Below, piece by piece: positions 51,716-60,561 of a DNA stretch of 64,000 nt. Below the pieces are notes generated by a model. That model was not told where the DNA came from and ran no database searches. It worked only from the letters and a program-made list of their open reading frames with translations. Both the position numbers and the translations under genes were made by a program. The stretch comes from Alphaproteobacteria bacterium. Lineage in GTDB: Bacteria; Pseudomonadota; Alphaproteobacteria; MPNO01; UBA2964. Position 1 is the first letter of the stretch. The number at the start of each line of letters is the position of its first letter. The stretch spans positions 104,397 to 168,396 of the forward strand of contig WLWZ01000010.1 in NCBI GenBank assembly GCA_012103315.1, given 5' to 3'.

Positions 51716-53194
51716 TTAATCCTGAGGGAAGGGCAGGTGGCTGAATTTTTCTTTCATCTTCTGCCGTAGTTCATCGCTGACATCTACGACTGCCGGGAAG
51801 GTCCCCTTGAGATATTGGTCATAGGGGATGCAGGCATCGATCAGAATTCGGCTATTGAAGTTGCCGGGCTGCACCAACGGGTCGCGTCCCGAAGCCCAGG
51901 CCTTTTGAATTGTATCGATATCAACAATGGGGTCGAACCTTGTGCTCATCGCCCACAGAACCTGATCGAGGTCACCGGCATCGATGTCATCATCGACGAC
52001 CACCGTCCATTTCCCTGCATAGGCACCGCCCTGACAGTTTGACGCGACGTGCAGCACGTTGCGCGCATGGCCGGGATAGCGTTGCTTGATCTGGATAGCG
52101 GTAAACCGAGTTGCTGGACCACCTTCATGATTCCAGACACCTTTAATATCGGGCAGGCCACAGGCTTCCAGTGCGCGCCAGATTTCGGCAGCCCCCGCGA
52201 TGCCTTTCAGAAGGCCGGTCTCGTCGACCGGTTTGTGCTGCGGTGCGCAGCAAATGATCGGCTTGTTGCGATGCAGGATCGTTTTGATCTCGACATAGGC
52301 GCGTGGCACCGAGTCATCCGAGTAATAGCCCATCCATTCGCCGAACGGACCTTCCTGTTTAACCTTGCCAGGGCGGGCGACGCCTTCGATGGCAATCTCG
52401 GCGTCGGCGGGGATCGGGAAACCTGTATAGGGGCCGGTGATGCATTCGATCGCTTCGCCGCGCAGGCCGCCGGCGAAATCGAGTTCGCAGACACCATCGG
52501 GTAGTGGGCTCGCCGATAGCATGTAAAGCAGCGGGTCTTCCCCGACGAGAATAACAAATTTGCAATCTTCACCGCGCTCAAAATACTTGTCGCGATGAAT
52601 CCGGCCATGTTTGCCTTCGGTGATCTGGCAACCAATGGTCTTTGCGTCATAGACCTGATTACGGTAGGTGCCGACATTGAACGAGCCGTTATCAGGATCC
52701 TTTGTGATGACGCAGTTGGCGGTGCCGATATAGCGGGCTTTGTCCTGTTCATGATGGCGTGGCACAGGGAATTTCAAAACGTCAATGTCATCGCCTTCCA
52801 TGATGTTTTCCATCACGGGACCGGTATCGACCATCTTCGGCGGGATAAGCTCCATATCCTGCATACGGTCATAATATTGCTGAACGATATCGACCTTGCG
52901 CTCGTGCTCGAGCGGCAGACCTAATGTCAGGGCGACACGCCGAACCGATGACAGCGAGCCGTAGAGTGTGCGAAAGCCTTCGTCATAACCCGGGATGTTG
53001 TCGAACAAGAGAGCCGGAGCGTTGCCGCGGCTTTTTTCGGTCATCATCTGGGTGATGCTGCCCATTTCGGCGTCCCAGCTGGCGTTGTCGACACGCAGCA
53101 ATTCACCGAACTCATCGACCTTTTCGATCCAATCCCGCAATCCGCGATAACTGGCCTGATCATTCGTTAAAGATGAACTGCTTGTATCGTCCAT
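51716..53194 (-). CDS. UbiD-family prenylated-FMN decarboxylase
   Basis: 492 residues, the usual length. The E-R-E catalytic set is visible: R178 in GTYRNQV, and E281 and E286 in QEGPFGEWMGYYSD. FNVGTYRNQ, HRDKYFERGEDCKFVI and the late PIVDIDTIQKAWASGRDPL are family segments. UbiD enzymes use prenylated FMN to decarboxylate aromatic or unsaturated acids reversibly. The UbiX partner that makes the cofactor is not in this window. ACGGAGAAG precedes the ATG. It is divergent from an SDR gene; an aromatic acid substrate is plausible, given the neighbouring dihydroxyphthalate-type genes. Confidence 0.93.
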   Translation of the reverse strand: MDDTSSSSLTNDQASYRGLRDWIEKVDEFGELLRVDNASWDAEMGSITQMMTEKSRGNAPALLFDNIPGYDEGFRTLYGSLSSVRRVALTLGLPLEHERKVDIVQQYYDRMQDMELIPPKMVDTGPVMENIMEGDDIDVLKFPVPRHHEQDKARYIGTANCVITKDPDNGSFNVGTYRNQVYDAKTIGCQITEGKHGRIHRDKYFERGEDCKFVILVGEDPLLYMLSASPLPDGVCELDFAGGLRGEAIECITGPYTGFPIPADAEIAIEGVARPGKVKQEGPFGEWMGYYSDDSVPRAYVEIKTILHRNKPIICCAPQHKPVDETGLLKGIAGAAEIWRALEACGLPDIKGVWNHEGGPATRFTAIQIKQRYPGHARNVLHVASNCQGGAYAGKWTVVVDDDIDAGDLDQVLWAMSTRFDPIVDIDTIQKAWASGRDPLVQPGNFNSRILIDACIPYDQYLKGTFPAVVDVSDELRQKMKEKFSHLPFPQD

Positions 53195-53444
53195 TTTCTT
53201 CTCCGTCTGTTGTCAACAAAGAGACCGGCACCGCCGACGAGTTTGGCGTGCAAAAGCCCCTTTTTATTGTTTGTACACATATGTTTTTACACCACCGGAT
53301 GCGCGCGCGCTAGAGGCAACGGGTCGCGTTTTTTGAGGGTTTGGTCACGGCTATAAATTGTGTGGTTCCATTGACTCTAATGGAGGTGATGTGTTCAATC
53401 CGCGCCATCAAGGAAAACTGCAACTACGAACGAAAGGGAGTGCT

Positions 53445-54191
53445 ATGAGACATCAGGATAAAGTCGTAATCGTTACCGGTGCAGGCCGGAATATCGGCGA
53501 AGAAACCGCCAAGCTTTTTGTAAAAGAGGGTGCGAAAGTCGCCGTCGTGGATCTTGATGATCGCGGTCAGGAAGTCGCTGATCGGATCAATGCCGACAAC
53601 CCCGGTTGTGCCGTGTTTGTTAAGGCCAATGTTGCGGACGAAGACTCTGTTAAGAATATGATTGCCGAAACGGTTAAAGCTTTTGGCCGTATAGATACAC
53701 TGGTCAACAATGTTGCGATTTCGGACAATCTGACGATCCGTGAATGCACTCTGGCTGATTTCCAGAAGACGATTGATGTCACGCTCACGAGCCAGTTCCT
53801 GACCTGTAAATATGTTGGGGAACAGATGATTGAGCAGGGCGATGGCGGTGCCATGGTGAATATCGGTTCAACATCAGGCTTTAAGGGTCGCAACAGCGCC
53901 GTTGCCTATTGCGCCGCCAAGGGCGGTGTAGCCAATCTCATGCGCGCTATCGCGTCACAATATGCTGAACATGGCATTCGCGTGAATTCGGTGGTTCCCA
54001 ACCGCATTGGCTCTCCGGTCGGTAAGGAAGAATTCGATCCCGATCGTTTCGTAACCAACATGCTGCATCGCCCGGGTCGCCCAGAAGAGCTTGCAACGGC
54101 GGTTAGCTTCATGGCCAGTGACGATGCTTCGTTCATCTACGGCGAAAATCTGTTCGTCGATGGTGGCTACAGTGCTGAGATGAACGGATAA
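53445..54191 (+). CDS. Short-chain dehydrogenase/reductase
   Basis: 248 residues from ATG 53445, which follows GAAAGGGAG; the frame is open to 53358 without a better start. TGAGRNIGEETA (nucleotide loop), NNVAISD, IGSTSGFKG and YCAAKGG (Tyr/Lys pair) are the classical SDR motifs. It ends GENLFVDGGYSAEM, typical of the FabG-like group. It is divergent from the UbiD gene, over 250 bases, and is followed by a strong hairpin. It oxidises or reduces an alcohol/ketone; the substrate is unknown. Confidence 0.92.
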   Translation: MRHQDKVVIVTGAGRNIGEETAKLFVKEGAKVAVVDLDDRGQEVADRINADNPGCAVFVKANVADEDSVKNMIAETVKAFGRIDTLVNNVAISDNLTIRECTLADFQKTIDVTLTSQFLTCKYVGEQMIEQGDGGAMVNIGSTSGFKGRNSAVAYCAAKGGVANLMRAIASQYAEHGIRVNSVVPNRIGSPVGKEEFDPDRFVTNMLHRPGRPEELATAVSFMASDDASFIYGENLFVDGGYSAEMNG

Positions 54192-54220
54192 TAGACGATC
54201 CATATCTCGAGAGTTGATGT

Positions 54221-54267
54221 GAGGCGATACGGTCCCGGCTGGATTTTCCGGTGAAGCGTATCGCCTC
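54221..54267 (+). terminator. Hairpin after the SDR gene that overlaps the EamA start
   Basis: GAGGCGATACG (54221-54231) pairs perfectly with CGTATCGCCTC (54257-54267), 11 bp, and an inner CCGG/CCGG pairs inside the loop. TTCTTTT follows. It looks like an SDR terminator, but its right arm lies inside the first codons of the EamA gene and the GTG start (54251) sits in the loop. Confidence 0.6.
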
Positions 54268-55144
54268 TTCTTTTGCCGCTCTGCCGGCCACGGCACGTGG
54301 TGCCATCTGGATGTGCTTCGCTTGTGCGTCTTTCGCGACGATGGCGCTGACAATCAGGTTGCTTTCAACAGATATCCCACCGCTAGAAATTGGGTTTTTT
54401 CGAGCCTTTTTTTCGTTCCTGCTTATGGTGCCCTACGCCATTCGAACCGGTCCCAGTATCTGGAAATCAAAAAATCATAAAGCCTTTATGGCGCGTGGGG
54501 TAACGGGCGCTGGCTTTGTCATGTTTTTCTTTCCCGGTGTCGCACTGATGGAGATAGCGGATGCGCAGGCGCTGACATTTACGACTCCTTTATTTGGCAT
54601 GATGCTGGCGATGCTCTTCCTCGGGGAACGTTTTCGCGTAAATCGGGTTCTGGCTTTAGCCGTCGGATTCGCAGGCGCTCTTATAATTATTAGGCCTGGA
54701 TTTCAGGAGATCAGCCTAGGCGCAATTTTAGTCTTGTGTTCTGCTCTGTCTGCATCCGGCAGTGGCACGCTGATGAAGTATGCAACGCGTTCAGACGCCC
54801 CGGATAAGGTCGTGTTCTTTCATGCAATTTATATGACGCCGATTATTTTCATCGGCGCGTTGTTTGACTGGCAATGGCCCAATCTCTGGGAACTCTTTGT
54901 GCTAATAGTGATTGCCGCGTTGGCGACCCTAAACCAGCGCTTCTTGGGACGCGCCTTTGCGGCAACAGATGCGACGGCTGTCTTTCCGTTTATCTTTATG
55001 CGGTTGCCGTTTGGTGCTGCACTCGGCTTTGCCGTGTTTCAGGAAATTCCGGACCTGTGGGTCTGGCTCGGCGGAGCCGTCATCTTCGGTGCCGCCCTGT
55101 ATCTGGCGCGATCAGACACAGGGGGCGGCAAGCCCGCTCTATAA
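54251..55144 (+). CDS. EamA/DMT-family transporter
   Basis: 297 residues with ten membrane helices in two EamA repeats. PATARGAIWMCFACASFATM starts helix 1; GFFRAFFSFLLMVPYAI, FLGERFRVNRVLALAVGFAG and IIRPGFQ are the first-repeat hallmarks. Family members export metabolites such as amino acids or nucleotides across the inner membrane. The start is uncertain: GTG 54251 fits the protein but is buried in a hairpin; ATG 54311 would cut into helix 1. Confidence 0.87.
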   Translation: MKRIASSFAALPATARGAIWMCFACASFATMALTIRLLSTDIPPLEIGFFRAFFSFLLMVPYAIRTGPSIWKSKNHKAFMARGVTGAGFVMFFFPGVALMEIADAQALTFTTPLFGMMLAMLFLGERFRVNRVLALAVGFAGALIIIRPGFQEISLGAILVLCSALSASGSGTLMKYATRSDAPDKVVFFHAIYMTPIIFIGALFDWQWPNLWELFVLIVIAALATLNQRFLGRAFAATDATAVFPFIFMRLPFGAALGFAVFQEIPDLWVWLGGAVIFGAALYLARSDTGGGKPAL

Positions 55145-55156
55145 TTATTTAGTCAG

Positions 55157-57190
55157 CTATACAAAGAACGAAGGCAGGTGCGGCGGTTCATACCACAGCA
55201 CAGGAACAATCTCGTTGAACATGATCAACAGGAAGGCGACTGCGCAGATTGTATAAATCAAAATGACTTTCCACCCAAAATTTCCCCAGAATTTGAGATA
55301 CAAGATCACAAACAGCAAGAGTGCCGGAAACTGTCCAATGCCCAGGGTAAGAACAAATATTCCGATAAGCCAGGACAGGTAATACAGGCTTTTCAATACA
55401 TAAGGCTTATCTACGCCGACAACGTCAGAGGCCGCTGTCCCAGCCTTTAATGCGGCCCGTCCTTTGAGATCGAAGAGGAGAGCACCTAACGCAAGCAGGA
55501 AGCCAGCAGTAGCGACGGTTTGCGGGAATACCCTGGATCCGAAGGACCATTGCATCGCATCGACAAAGCAGTAGACAAACATGGCAATCAATAATGCAGA
55601 TACAGGCCATGAAGCAGTCGGACAATTTTTACCGCCCTCTTCGACGACCATTGGTATTGTCGATGCAGGCTCGTCAGCGCCGTCTCGTGCGGAAAGTCTT
55701 TCTGCTTGTTGGGCCTTTTTCTTCTGCTGTTTTCGAACGGCGAGGATGATTGTCAAAATGATCAAAGCAATAACGACGAGAACAATTGGTCGTTCAAATG
55801 ACCCCCAGCCATGCACTTGCATGGATAGGTTCATTGCCTCTTCCATGATCTTGCCGAGGACAAACCCAAGGACGATGGGCGGTCTTGGCCAGCCACCGAG
55901 TTTCATGAAATAGCCAATGACACCAAAGACCAGAAGCACGATCCAGTTGCCAAGCGTGCCATTGCCGACCCAGGCACCCATGAAGACGACCATCATGATG
56001 GCGGGCACAATGATATGGCCCTGCAAATAGGTAATCTTTGACGCCTGACTACCCCAGAGCAGAAGGATCACAGCGCCAGCGACGTTCGCGAGAACGAGCG
56101 TCCAAACCAGCGTGAAGGTTACATTTAGCTTTTCGGTCAGCATCTGGGGGCCGGGTTCGAGGCCCTGTATAAAGAAGGCGCTGAGCAGAATTGCCATTGA
56201 GGCACTACCGGGAATTGCGAATGCAATCGTTGGCAATAATGCGCCGCCCTTCATGGCGTTGTTTGCAGCCTCTGGTGCGATAACACCGCGGACATCACCC
56301 TTGCCGAAATTTTCGTTATTCTTCTCGCTTTGACTCGCATGGCCATAGGCGACCCAGTCGACGATCGAGCCACCAAGGCCCGGTATCATCCCCACATAAA
56401 CGCCAATAAAGGTACATCGAATGCCAAGCCACCAGTTTTTCCCAGCGTCTTTCATGCCATTGATGATGCCGCCGGTTTCTACTTCTTCGGGTTGAACACG
56501 AGAGATGGAGGTGTTCCGAACGGCAAGTTCAAGAATTTCCGGTATGGCAAACAGACCAAGCACATAAGGGACAATCGGAATTCCTTCGAGCAGGAAGTTT
56601 TGTTCAAACCAGAAGCGCCTGACCCCGCCGAATTCGGCAAAGCCAACTGTTGCCAGCATTAGCCCAAAACAGGCTGCGGCGGTGCCTTTGAAGATGGACT
56701 TGCCACTAAGGGATGCGACCATCGTCAGGCCGAGGACGGCGAGGGCAAAGAGTTCAGGTTCAGAAAATGCTAAAATAACCGGTCGAATAATCGGGATTGA
56801 TATGGCAAGAAAAACTGCGCCGAGAACGCCCCCGATCATGGATACGGTATAGGCTGCGCCAAGCGCTCGTGAGGCTTCACCACGCTGCGCCATCGGATAG
56901 CCATCAAGAATTGTGGCTTGTGACGCTGCTGTGCCAGGAATTCCAAGAAGGACAGAAGATAGCGTGTCTGCTGTGGTCGTCACCGCATACATGCCAAGAA
57001 TAAAGGCAAACGCGACATTCGGTTCCATGCCAAATGTAAAAGGTAGGATGATCGCCATGCCGACCAGGCCGCCAAGGCCTGGGACGGCACCAAAGAACAT
57101 GCCGATTGCGACACCCAGCATCATGTAGCCGGGGGCGGGCCAAACGAGTACGAGCCTTAGCCCGTCCAGAACCGCTTCCATAAATGTCAT
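55157..57190 (-). CDS. Fused TctA-TctB tripartite tricarboxylate transporter permease
   Basis: 677 residues. The first 500 are TctA: GAVPGLGGLVGMAIILPFTF, LLGIPGTAASQATILDGYPM and a second half with GMIPGLGGSIVDWVAYGHAS. A polar linker (KQQKKKAQQAERLSARDG) joins a C-terminal TctB-like domain of four helices starting SWPVSALLIAMFVYCFVD. The two subunits are separate in the window's other operon (32766-34818). It works with the TctC-type receptor encoded upstream (57271), 80 bases away. Substrate unknown. Confidence 0.93.
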   Translation of the reverse strand: MTFMEAVLDGLRLVLVWPAPGYMMLGVAIGMFFGAVPGLGGLVGMAIILPFTFGMEPNVAFAFILGMYAVTTTADTLSSVLLGIPGTAASQATILDGYPMAQRGEASRALGAAYTVSMIGGVLGAVFLAISIPIIRPVILAFSEPELFALAVLGLTMVASLSGKSIFKGTAAACFGLMLATVGFAEFGGVRRFWFEQNFLLEGIPIVPYVLGLFAIPEILELAVRNTSISRVQPEEVETGGIINGMKDAGKNWWLGIRCTFIGVYVGMIPGLGGSIVDWVAYGHASQSEKNNENFGKGDVRGVIAPEAANNAMKGGALLPTIAFAIPGSASMAILLSAFFIQGLEPGPQMLTEKLNVTFTLVWTLVLANVAGAVILLLWGSQASKITYLQGHIIVPAIMMVVFMGAWVGNGTLGNWIVLLVFGVIGYFMKLGGWPRPPIVLGFVLGKIMEEAMNLSMQVHGWGSFERPIVLVVIALIILTIILAVRKQQKKKAQQAERLSARDGADEPASTIPMVVEEGGKNCPTASWPVSALLIAMFVYCFVDAMQWSFGSRVFPQTVATAGFLLALGALLFDLKGRAALKAGTAASDVVGVDKPYVLKSLYYLSWLIGIFVLTLGIGQFPALLLFVILYLKFWGNFGWKVILIYTICAVAFLLIMFNEIVPVLWYEPPHLPSFFV

Positions 57191-57218
57191 GGCGGTCTAC
57201 CTTCTAAATAGATGAAAT

Positions 57219-57242
57219 GGGGACGCCCGGTTGGACGTCCCC
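57219..57242 (-). other. Intercistronic hairpin between binding-protein and permease genes
   Basis: GGGGACG at 57219-57225 pairs with CGTCCCC at 57236-57242 around a 10-base loop. There is no strong U-tract. As at 34862-34891, it follows the TctC-type gene and precedes the permease gene, so it may stabilise or trim the message. Confidence 0.5.
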
Positions 57243-57270
57243 TTCATAGTCTTACCTCAGTCGATCAGAC

Positions 57271-58371
57271 CTAGCCGCGGGCGGCGTTGGCGTAATCGAG
57301 TAGGAACTTCTCAAGGTCCTTCGGCACGTTCACGATAGATTTAACGTACTTCTGCGCCGCAGCACCGGACTTGCCGTCAAAGTCGCTGCCATTGACCTTG
57401 CGGTAATCTGCAAGGAATGCCTTGTCGAGCATAGTCTTGTCCCAAGCGGCCCGCATTTCAGCGACAGCCTTTGGATCAGTACCCTTGCGGAACACCAGAA
57501 TACGAAGCATTTCGCGTGATGCACCGATTGTCCTGATTGCATCCCAGGTCATACGATCCGGGCGTGCCCCTTTACCAAACTTCGCTTCGTAAACTGCCTG
57601 GAAGCTCGGAATGTTCTTGGGAACGGTTGGTGAATGCAGGATCGAATTGTTAGGGCCAGGTGTTCCGATATGCCAGATTGGCACCGAAATTCCCGGTTTG
57701 ATCAGCTGAGCAACGACACGGCCATAATAACCAGCAAGTGAGTCTGCGGTCATATCCAATTCGTTTTTCAGAATAGCGGCCCGAATTTTACCACCAGATT
57801 TGTAACCGGTGACATGCTTCAACGGAATTTTCATGGCCTGGAAGAGTAGACGGGTCCGAAGATCCTTACTACTCGTTGGGCCGTGGCCACCAGTCCGAAT
57901 AGGATGGCTTTCATTGGCGATCAGGTCTTTATAGGTTTTGATCGTTTTGCCAGGAATTGCGTCTTTCCGGATATGGCCGATGGTTTGTTGTCCAATCGCA
58001 CCAACGTAATGGAATGCAGAAAGATCTACCCGAAGCTCAGGGGTCTTCATAACTTGCGCCATGATCGGGATCGTAAACACGCCCATCATTGTGCCGTTCT
58101 TTTTGCCAGCTTCCCCAAGGAAGTTCGCGCCGACAACACCGCCAGCACCAGAAACATGACGGAACACCAGGCGGGGTTTGCCCTTAATGTATTTTTTCAT
58201 ATGGCGCATGACCATGCGGCCCTGAATGTCGGTGTTACCACCGGCGCCATAGTTGATGATGATATTTACGCGTTTGCCTTTGAAATACTGGGCATCGGCA
58301 GTTGCGGCCACACCGGTTACTGCAACGGCGGCTGCCATAATGCCAAGCGCTGAATGCTTTAATAATTTCAT
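57271..58371 (-). CDS. TctC-family periplasmic binding protein
   Basis: 366 residues. The signal peptide is about 1-27 (VAATADAQ). KGKRVNIIINYGAGGNTDIQ, FRHVSGAGGVVGANFLGEAG and TGYKSGGKIRAAILKNELDM give the Bug/TctC pattern, with similarity to the orphan at 12663 (MRHMKKYIKGKPR against MRHMAKHIPGKPR). It lacks the basic C-terminal domain of that protein. It serves the fused permease encoded downstream; the ligand is likely a carboxylate. Its start lies downstream of a 192-base region without genes. Confidence 0.92.
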   Translation of the reverse strand: MKLLKHSALGIMAAAVAVTGVAATADAQYFKGKRVNIIINYGAGGNTDIQGRMVMRHMKKYIKGKPRLVFRHVSGAGGVVGANFLGEAGKKNGTMMGVFTIPIMAQVMKTPELRVDLSAFHYVGAIGQQTIGHIRKDAIPGKTIKTYKDLIANESHPIRTGGHGPTSSKDLRTRLLFQAMKIPLKHVTGYKSGGKIRAAILKNELDMTADSLAGYYGRVVAQLIKPGISVPIWHIGTPGPNNSILHSPTVPKNIPSFQAVYEAKFGKGARPDRMTWDAIRTIGASREMLRILVFRKGTDPKAVAEMRAAWDKTMLDKAFLADYRKVNGSDFDGKSGAAAQKYVKSIVNVPKDLEKFLLDYANAARG

Positions 58372-58563
58372 ACTGCGAATCCTCCCTTAGAACCCTTTAA
58401 TGTTGCGTTCCTGCAAAGCTATCTCTGACCCTGCAGGGTTAGAAGTACGTTAAATTAATGTGTTCTCGTACTCCCGTGGAAAAGAGGCTACGCCATGAAA
58501 AAAAGCCATGCAAGGGGTGAAGAAGACAATCCTTAGCGGTAATTCACTGACGCAAACCTTCTT

Positions 58564-59475
58564 TTAGAATATGTCAACCTCCGGCGCTTGTGGGTCACCG
58601 CCCATGCAACGACGTAAATGCGGTGTTGGCGGATCAGCGAAGCCCCAACGGTCGGGCCCTTGAACCCGTTGCGCCCAATCCTCTGGCGTACCGGTGACAT
58701 AGGCGTCTTCGTCTACCTGTTCGACTTCGGCGGTGTATTCGACCACCATTCCGTTGGGCTCAAAGAAATAGCCGAACACGTTATTACCCGGTCCGTGACG
58801 GCCAACACCCCATTGTACCGGGAAGCCTTTTTGCTTCATCCGTCCAGAGCCGGTCATCAGCGCGTCAAAGTCAGGAACCTCAAAGGCGGCATGGTTTAGA
58901 GAAGGGCCTTCCGCGTGGGCAAAGGCAATGCTGTGATGATCAGGACTACAGCGAATGAAATTCATCCGTTCCGTCCGGTCGCTGACGCGGAAGCCGAGAA
59001 CGTCACGATAGAAATCTGTTTGATCCTCGACTTTATCCGAGTTGAGAACGACATGGCTCAGCTTGAAGGGACGATCATTTTCCATGGCCGTATCTGAATG
59101 CGTCGTAACACCAGAGCTGACCGCGTAGCCAAGTCCATCGCGATCCGTAAAGCTAAAGCCATAGCCGCCACCAGGTCCCGATAGGTCTTCGGGGGTGCTG
59201 TCTGTGGAAATGCCGAGCCCTGACAATTTTGCGTGAAGGGCGTCGACCGCGTTGTTGTCGTCTGCGGCAAAATTGATCCGATTGACGCTAGCTTTGCCAC
59301 CTTCGTGCAGAACGACGATGTGATGTTCGGCCCCCGTCGCGCGGAAATAATGTGCTCCGTCATCTTCCGCGACCTTTTTAAGGCCCCAGCAGAGTTCATA
59401 GAACCGGCTGGTCTTTGCCAGGTCGGGAACATTGTATTCGATGCTTCGTAAGCCTGTGACTTGTGGGTCTGTCAT
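58564..59475 (-). CDS. VOC-superfamily extradiol-dioxygenase-like protein
   Basis: 303 residues with two VOC modules. Metal ligands of the type I extradiol dioxygenase kind are present: H141 (KLSHVVLNSD), H195 (PSLNHAAFEV) and E246 (GMVVEYTAE). NVFGYFFEPNGMVVEY is the family's C-terminal signature. Such enzymes open catechol-type rings at the meta position using Fe(II) or Mn(II). The following divergent genes (FAH hydrolase, MDR reductase) would suit downstream steps of ring-cleavage degradation. The specific catechol is unknown. Confidence 0.9.
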   Translation of the reverse strand: MTDPQVTGLRSIEYNVPDLAKTSRFYELCWGLKKVAEDDGAHYFRATGAEHHIVVLHEGGKASVNRINFAADDNNAVDALHAKLSGLGISTDSTPEDLSGPGGGYGFSFTDRDGLGYAVSSGVTTHSDTAMENDRPFKLSHVVLNSDKVEDQTDFYRDVLGFRVSDRTERMNFIRCSPDHHSIAFAHAEGPSLNHAAFEVPDFDALMTGSGRMKQKGFPVQWGVGRHGPGNNVFGYFFEPNGMVVEYTAEVEQVDEDAYVTGTPEDWAQRVQGPDRWGFADPPTPHLRRCMGGDPQAPEVDIF

Positions 59476-59688
59476 ATCGTCCTCGATTGCGGTGTCTGGC
59501 GCCGGTTATTCAGCGCATTGAGATAAGGCTAATACGCAAGCGAAACTCTGCCAAGGGAGATTACTTATAAGAAGTCGCTGTATATTTTGTTGGAGACGTT
59601 TTCTTTTGCCCAAACGACTGATTAAATGGCGGCAGGAATTTCCGTTGGATACTCCAGCGAACAGCAATACAGAACAGGGAGCAACCTT

Positions 59689-60561
59689 ATGAAACTTTGC
59701 CGATTTAACGAAGACCGGCTCGGCGTCGTTGTCGATGGCACAATCCGCGACATTACGGACATTCAGACCGAAATACGCAGCACGGCGCGTTATGACATGC
59801 TAGGCGATGCTGTCATCGCCGCTTTGCCAGAATATCGCGACAAGATGGAAGCTGCTGCGGCAGCTGCACCAGGCATAGCCGTTGAAGATGTCAGTCTGTT
59901 GCCGCCGATTGCCCGGCAATGCAAAACCATGGCAGCACCGGTTAATTATGAAGCGCACGTCGCTGAGATGGCGGCACAACCGCATATCACGGGTGAGGAC
60001 AAAGGCCCACGTCGGCCTTCCGGTATTCAAAATCAAGGTATCTTCCTAAAAGCGAACTCTGCCGTGGTTGGTCCCGGTGAAGGTGTCGCGATCCGTTTCC
60101 CGGATCGTCGCAATGATCACGAGGTCGAATTCGTCATTATCATAGGCAAAACCGGCAGTCGTATTAAAAAAGAAGATGCGATGGAATATGTCGCCGGTTA
60201 TACGCTTGGTCTCGATATGACGGTGCGTGGCGTCGAAGATCGCAGCTTTCGTAAATCGTGCGACGGCTATGCGCCGGTCGGCCCATGGATGGTGACGGCG
60301 GATGAAATTCCCGATCCTGGCAATGTGCCTTTCACGGTTCATCTCAACGGCAACCTACAGCAGGATGCGCATACCAGCGATTTGATCTTTGATGTGCCGC
60401 GGCTGATCGAATTCGCATCGGAATTCTACACGATCCATCCGGGTGATTATCTGTTCACGGGGTCTCCTCCGGGCGTCAGTGAAGTGCATCCTGGTGACGT
60501 CATGCATTGTGCCTGCGATCTGATCGGCGAAATGTCCGTCACGGTACGCGCCGCAGAATGA
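59689..60561 (+). CDS. Fumarylacetoacetate hydrolase-family protein
   Basis: 290 residues from ATG 59689 (AGGGAGCAAC upstream). MKLCRFNEDRLGVVVDGTIR is a common family start. Metal ligands are visible as the E-x-E in NDHEVEFVIIIGK and the Asp in GYTLGLDMTVRG; FTGSPPGV closes the active site. The family hydrolyses C-C bonds or decarboxylates/isomerises ring-cleavage products. It is divergent from the extradiol-dioxygenase-like gene and overlaps the MDR gene by four bases. Confidence 0.92.
   Translation: MKLCRFNEDRLGVVVDGTIRDITDIQTEIRSTARYDMLGDAVIAALPEYRDKMEAAAAAAPGIAVEDVSLLPPIARQCKTMAAPVNYEAHVAEMAAQPHITGEDKGPRRPSGIQNQGIFLKANSAVVGPGEGVAIRFPDRRNDHEVEFVIIIGKTGSRIKKEDAMEYVAGYTLGLDMTVRGVEDRSFRKSCDGYAPVGPWMVTADEIPDPGNVPFTVHLNGNLQQDAHTSDLIFDVPRLIEFASEFYTIHPGDYLFTGSPPGVSEVHPGDVMHCACDLIGEMSVTVRAAE

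Noticed and set aside
53195..53444. Possible operators (TTGT-ACAA type arms, TGTACA) between the UbiD and SDR genes
   Set aside because: The arms are short and imperfect; such matches are expected by chance in an AT-rich 250-base gap.
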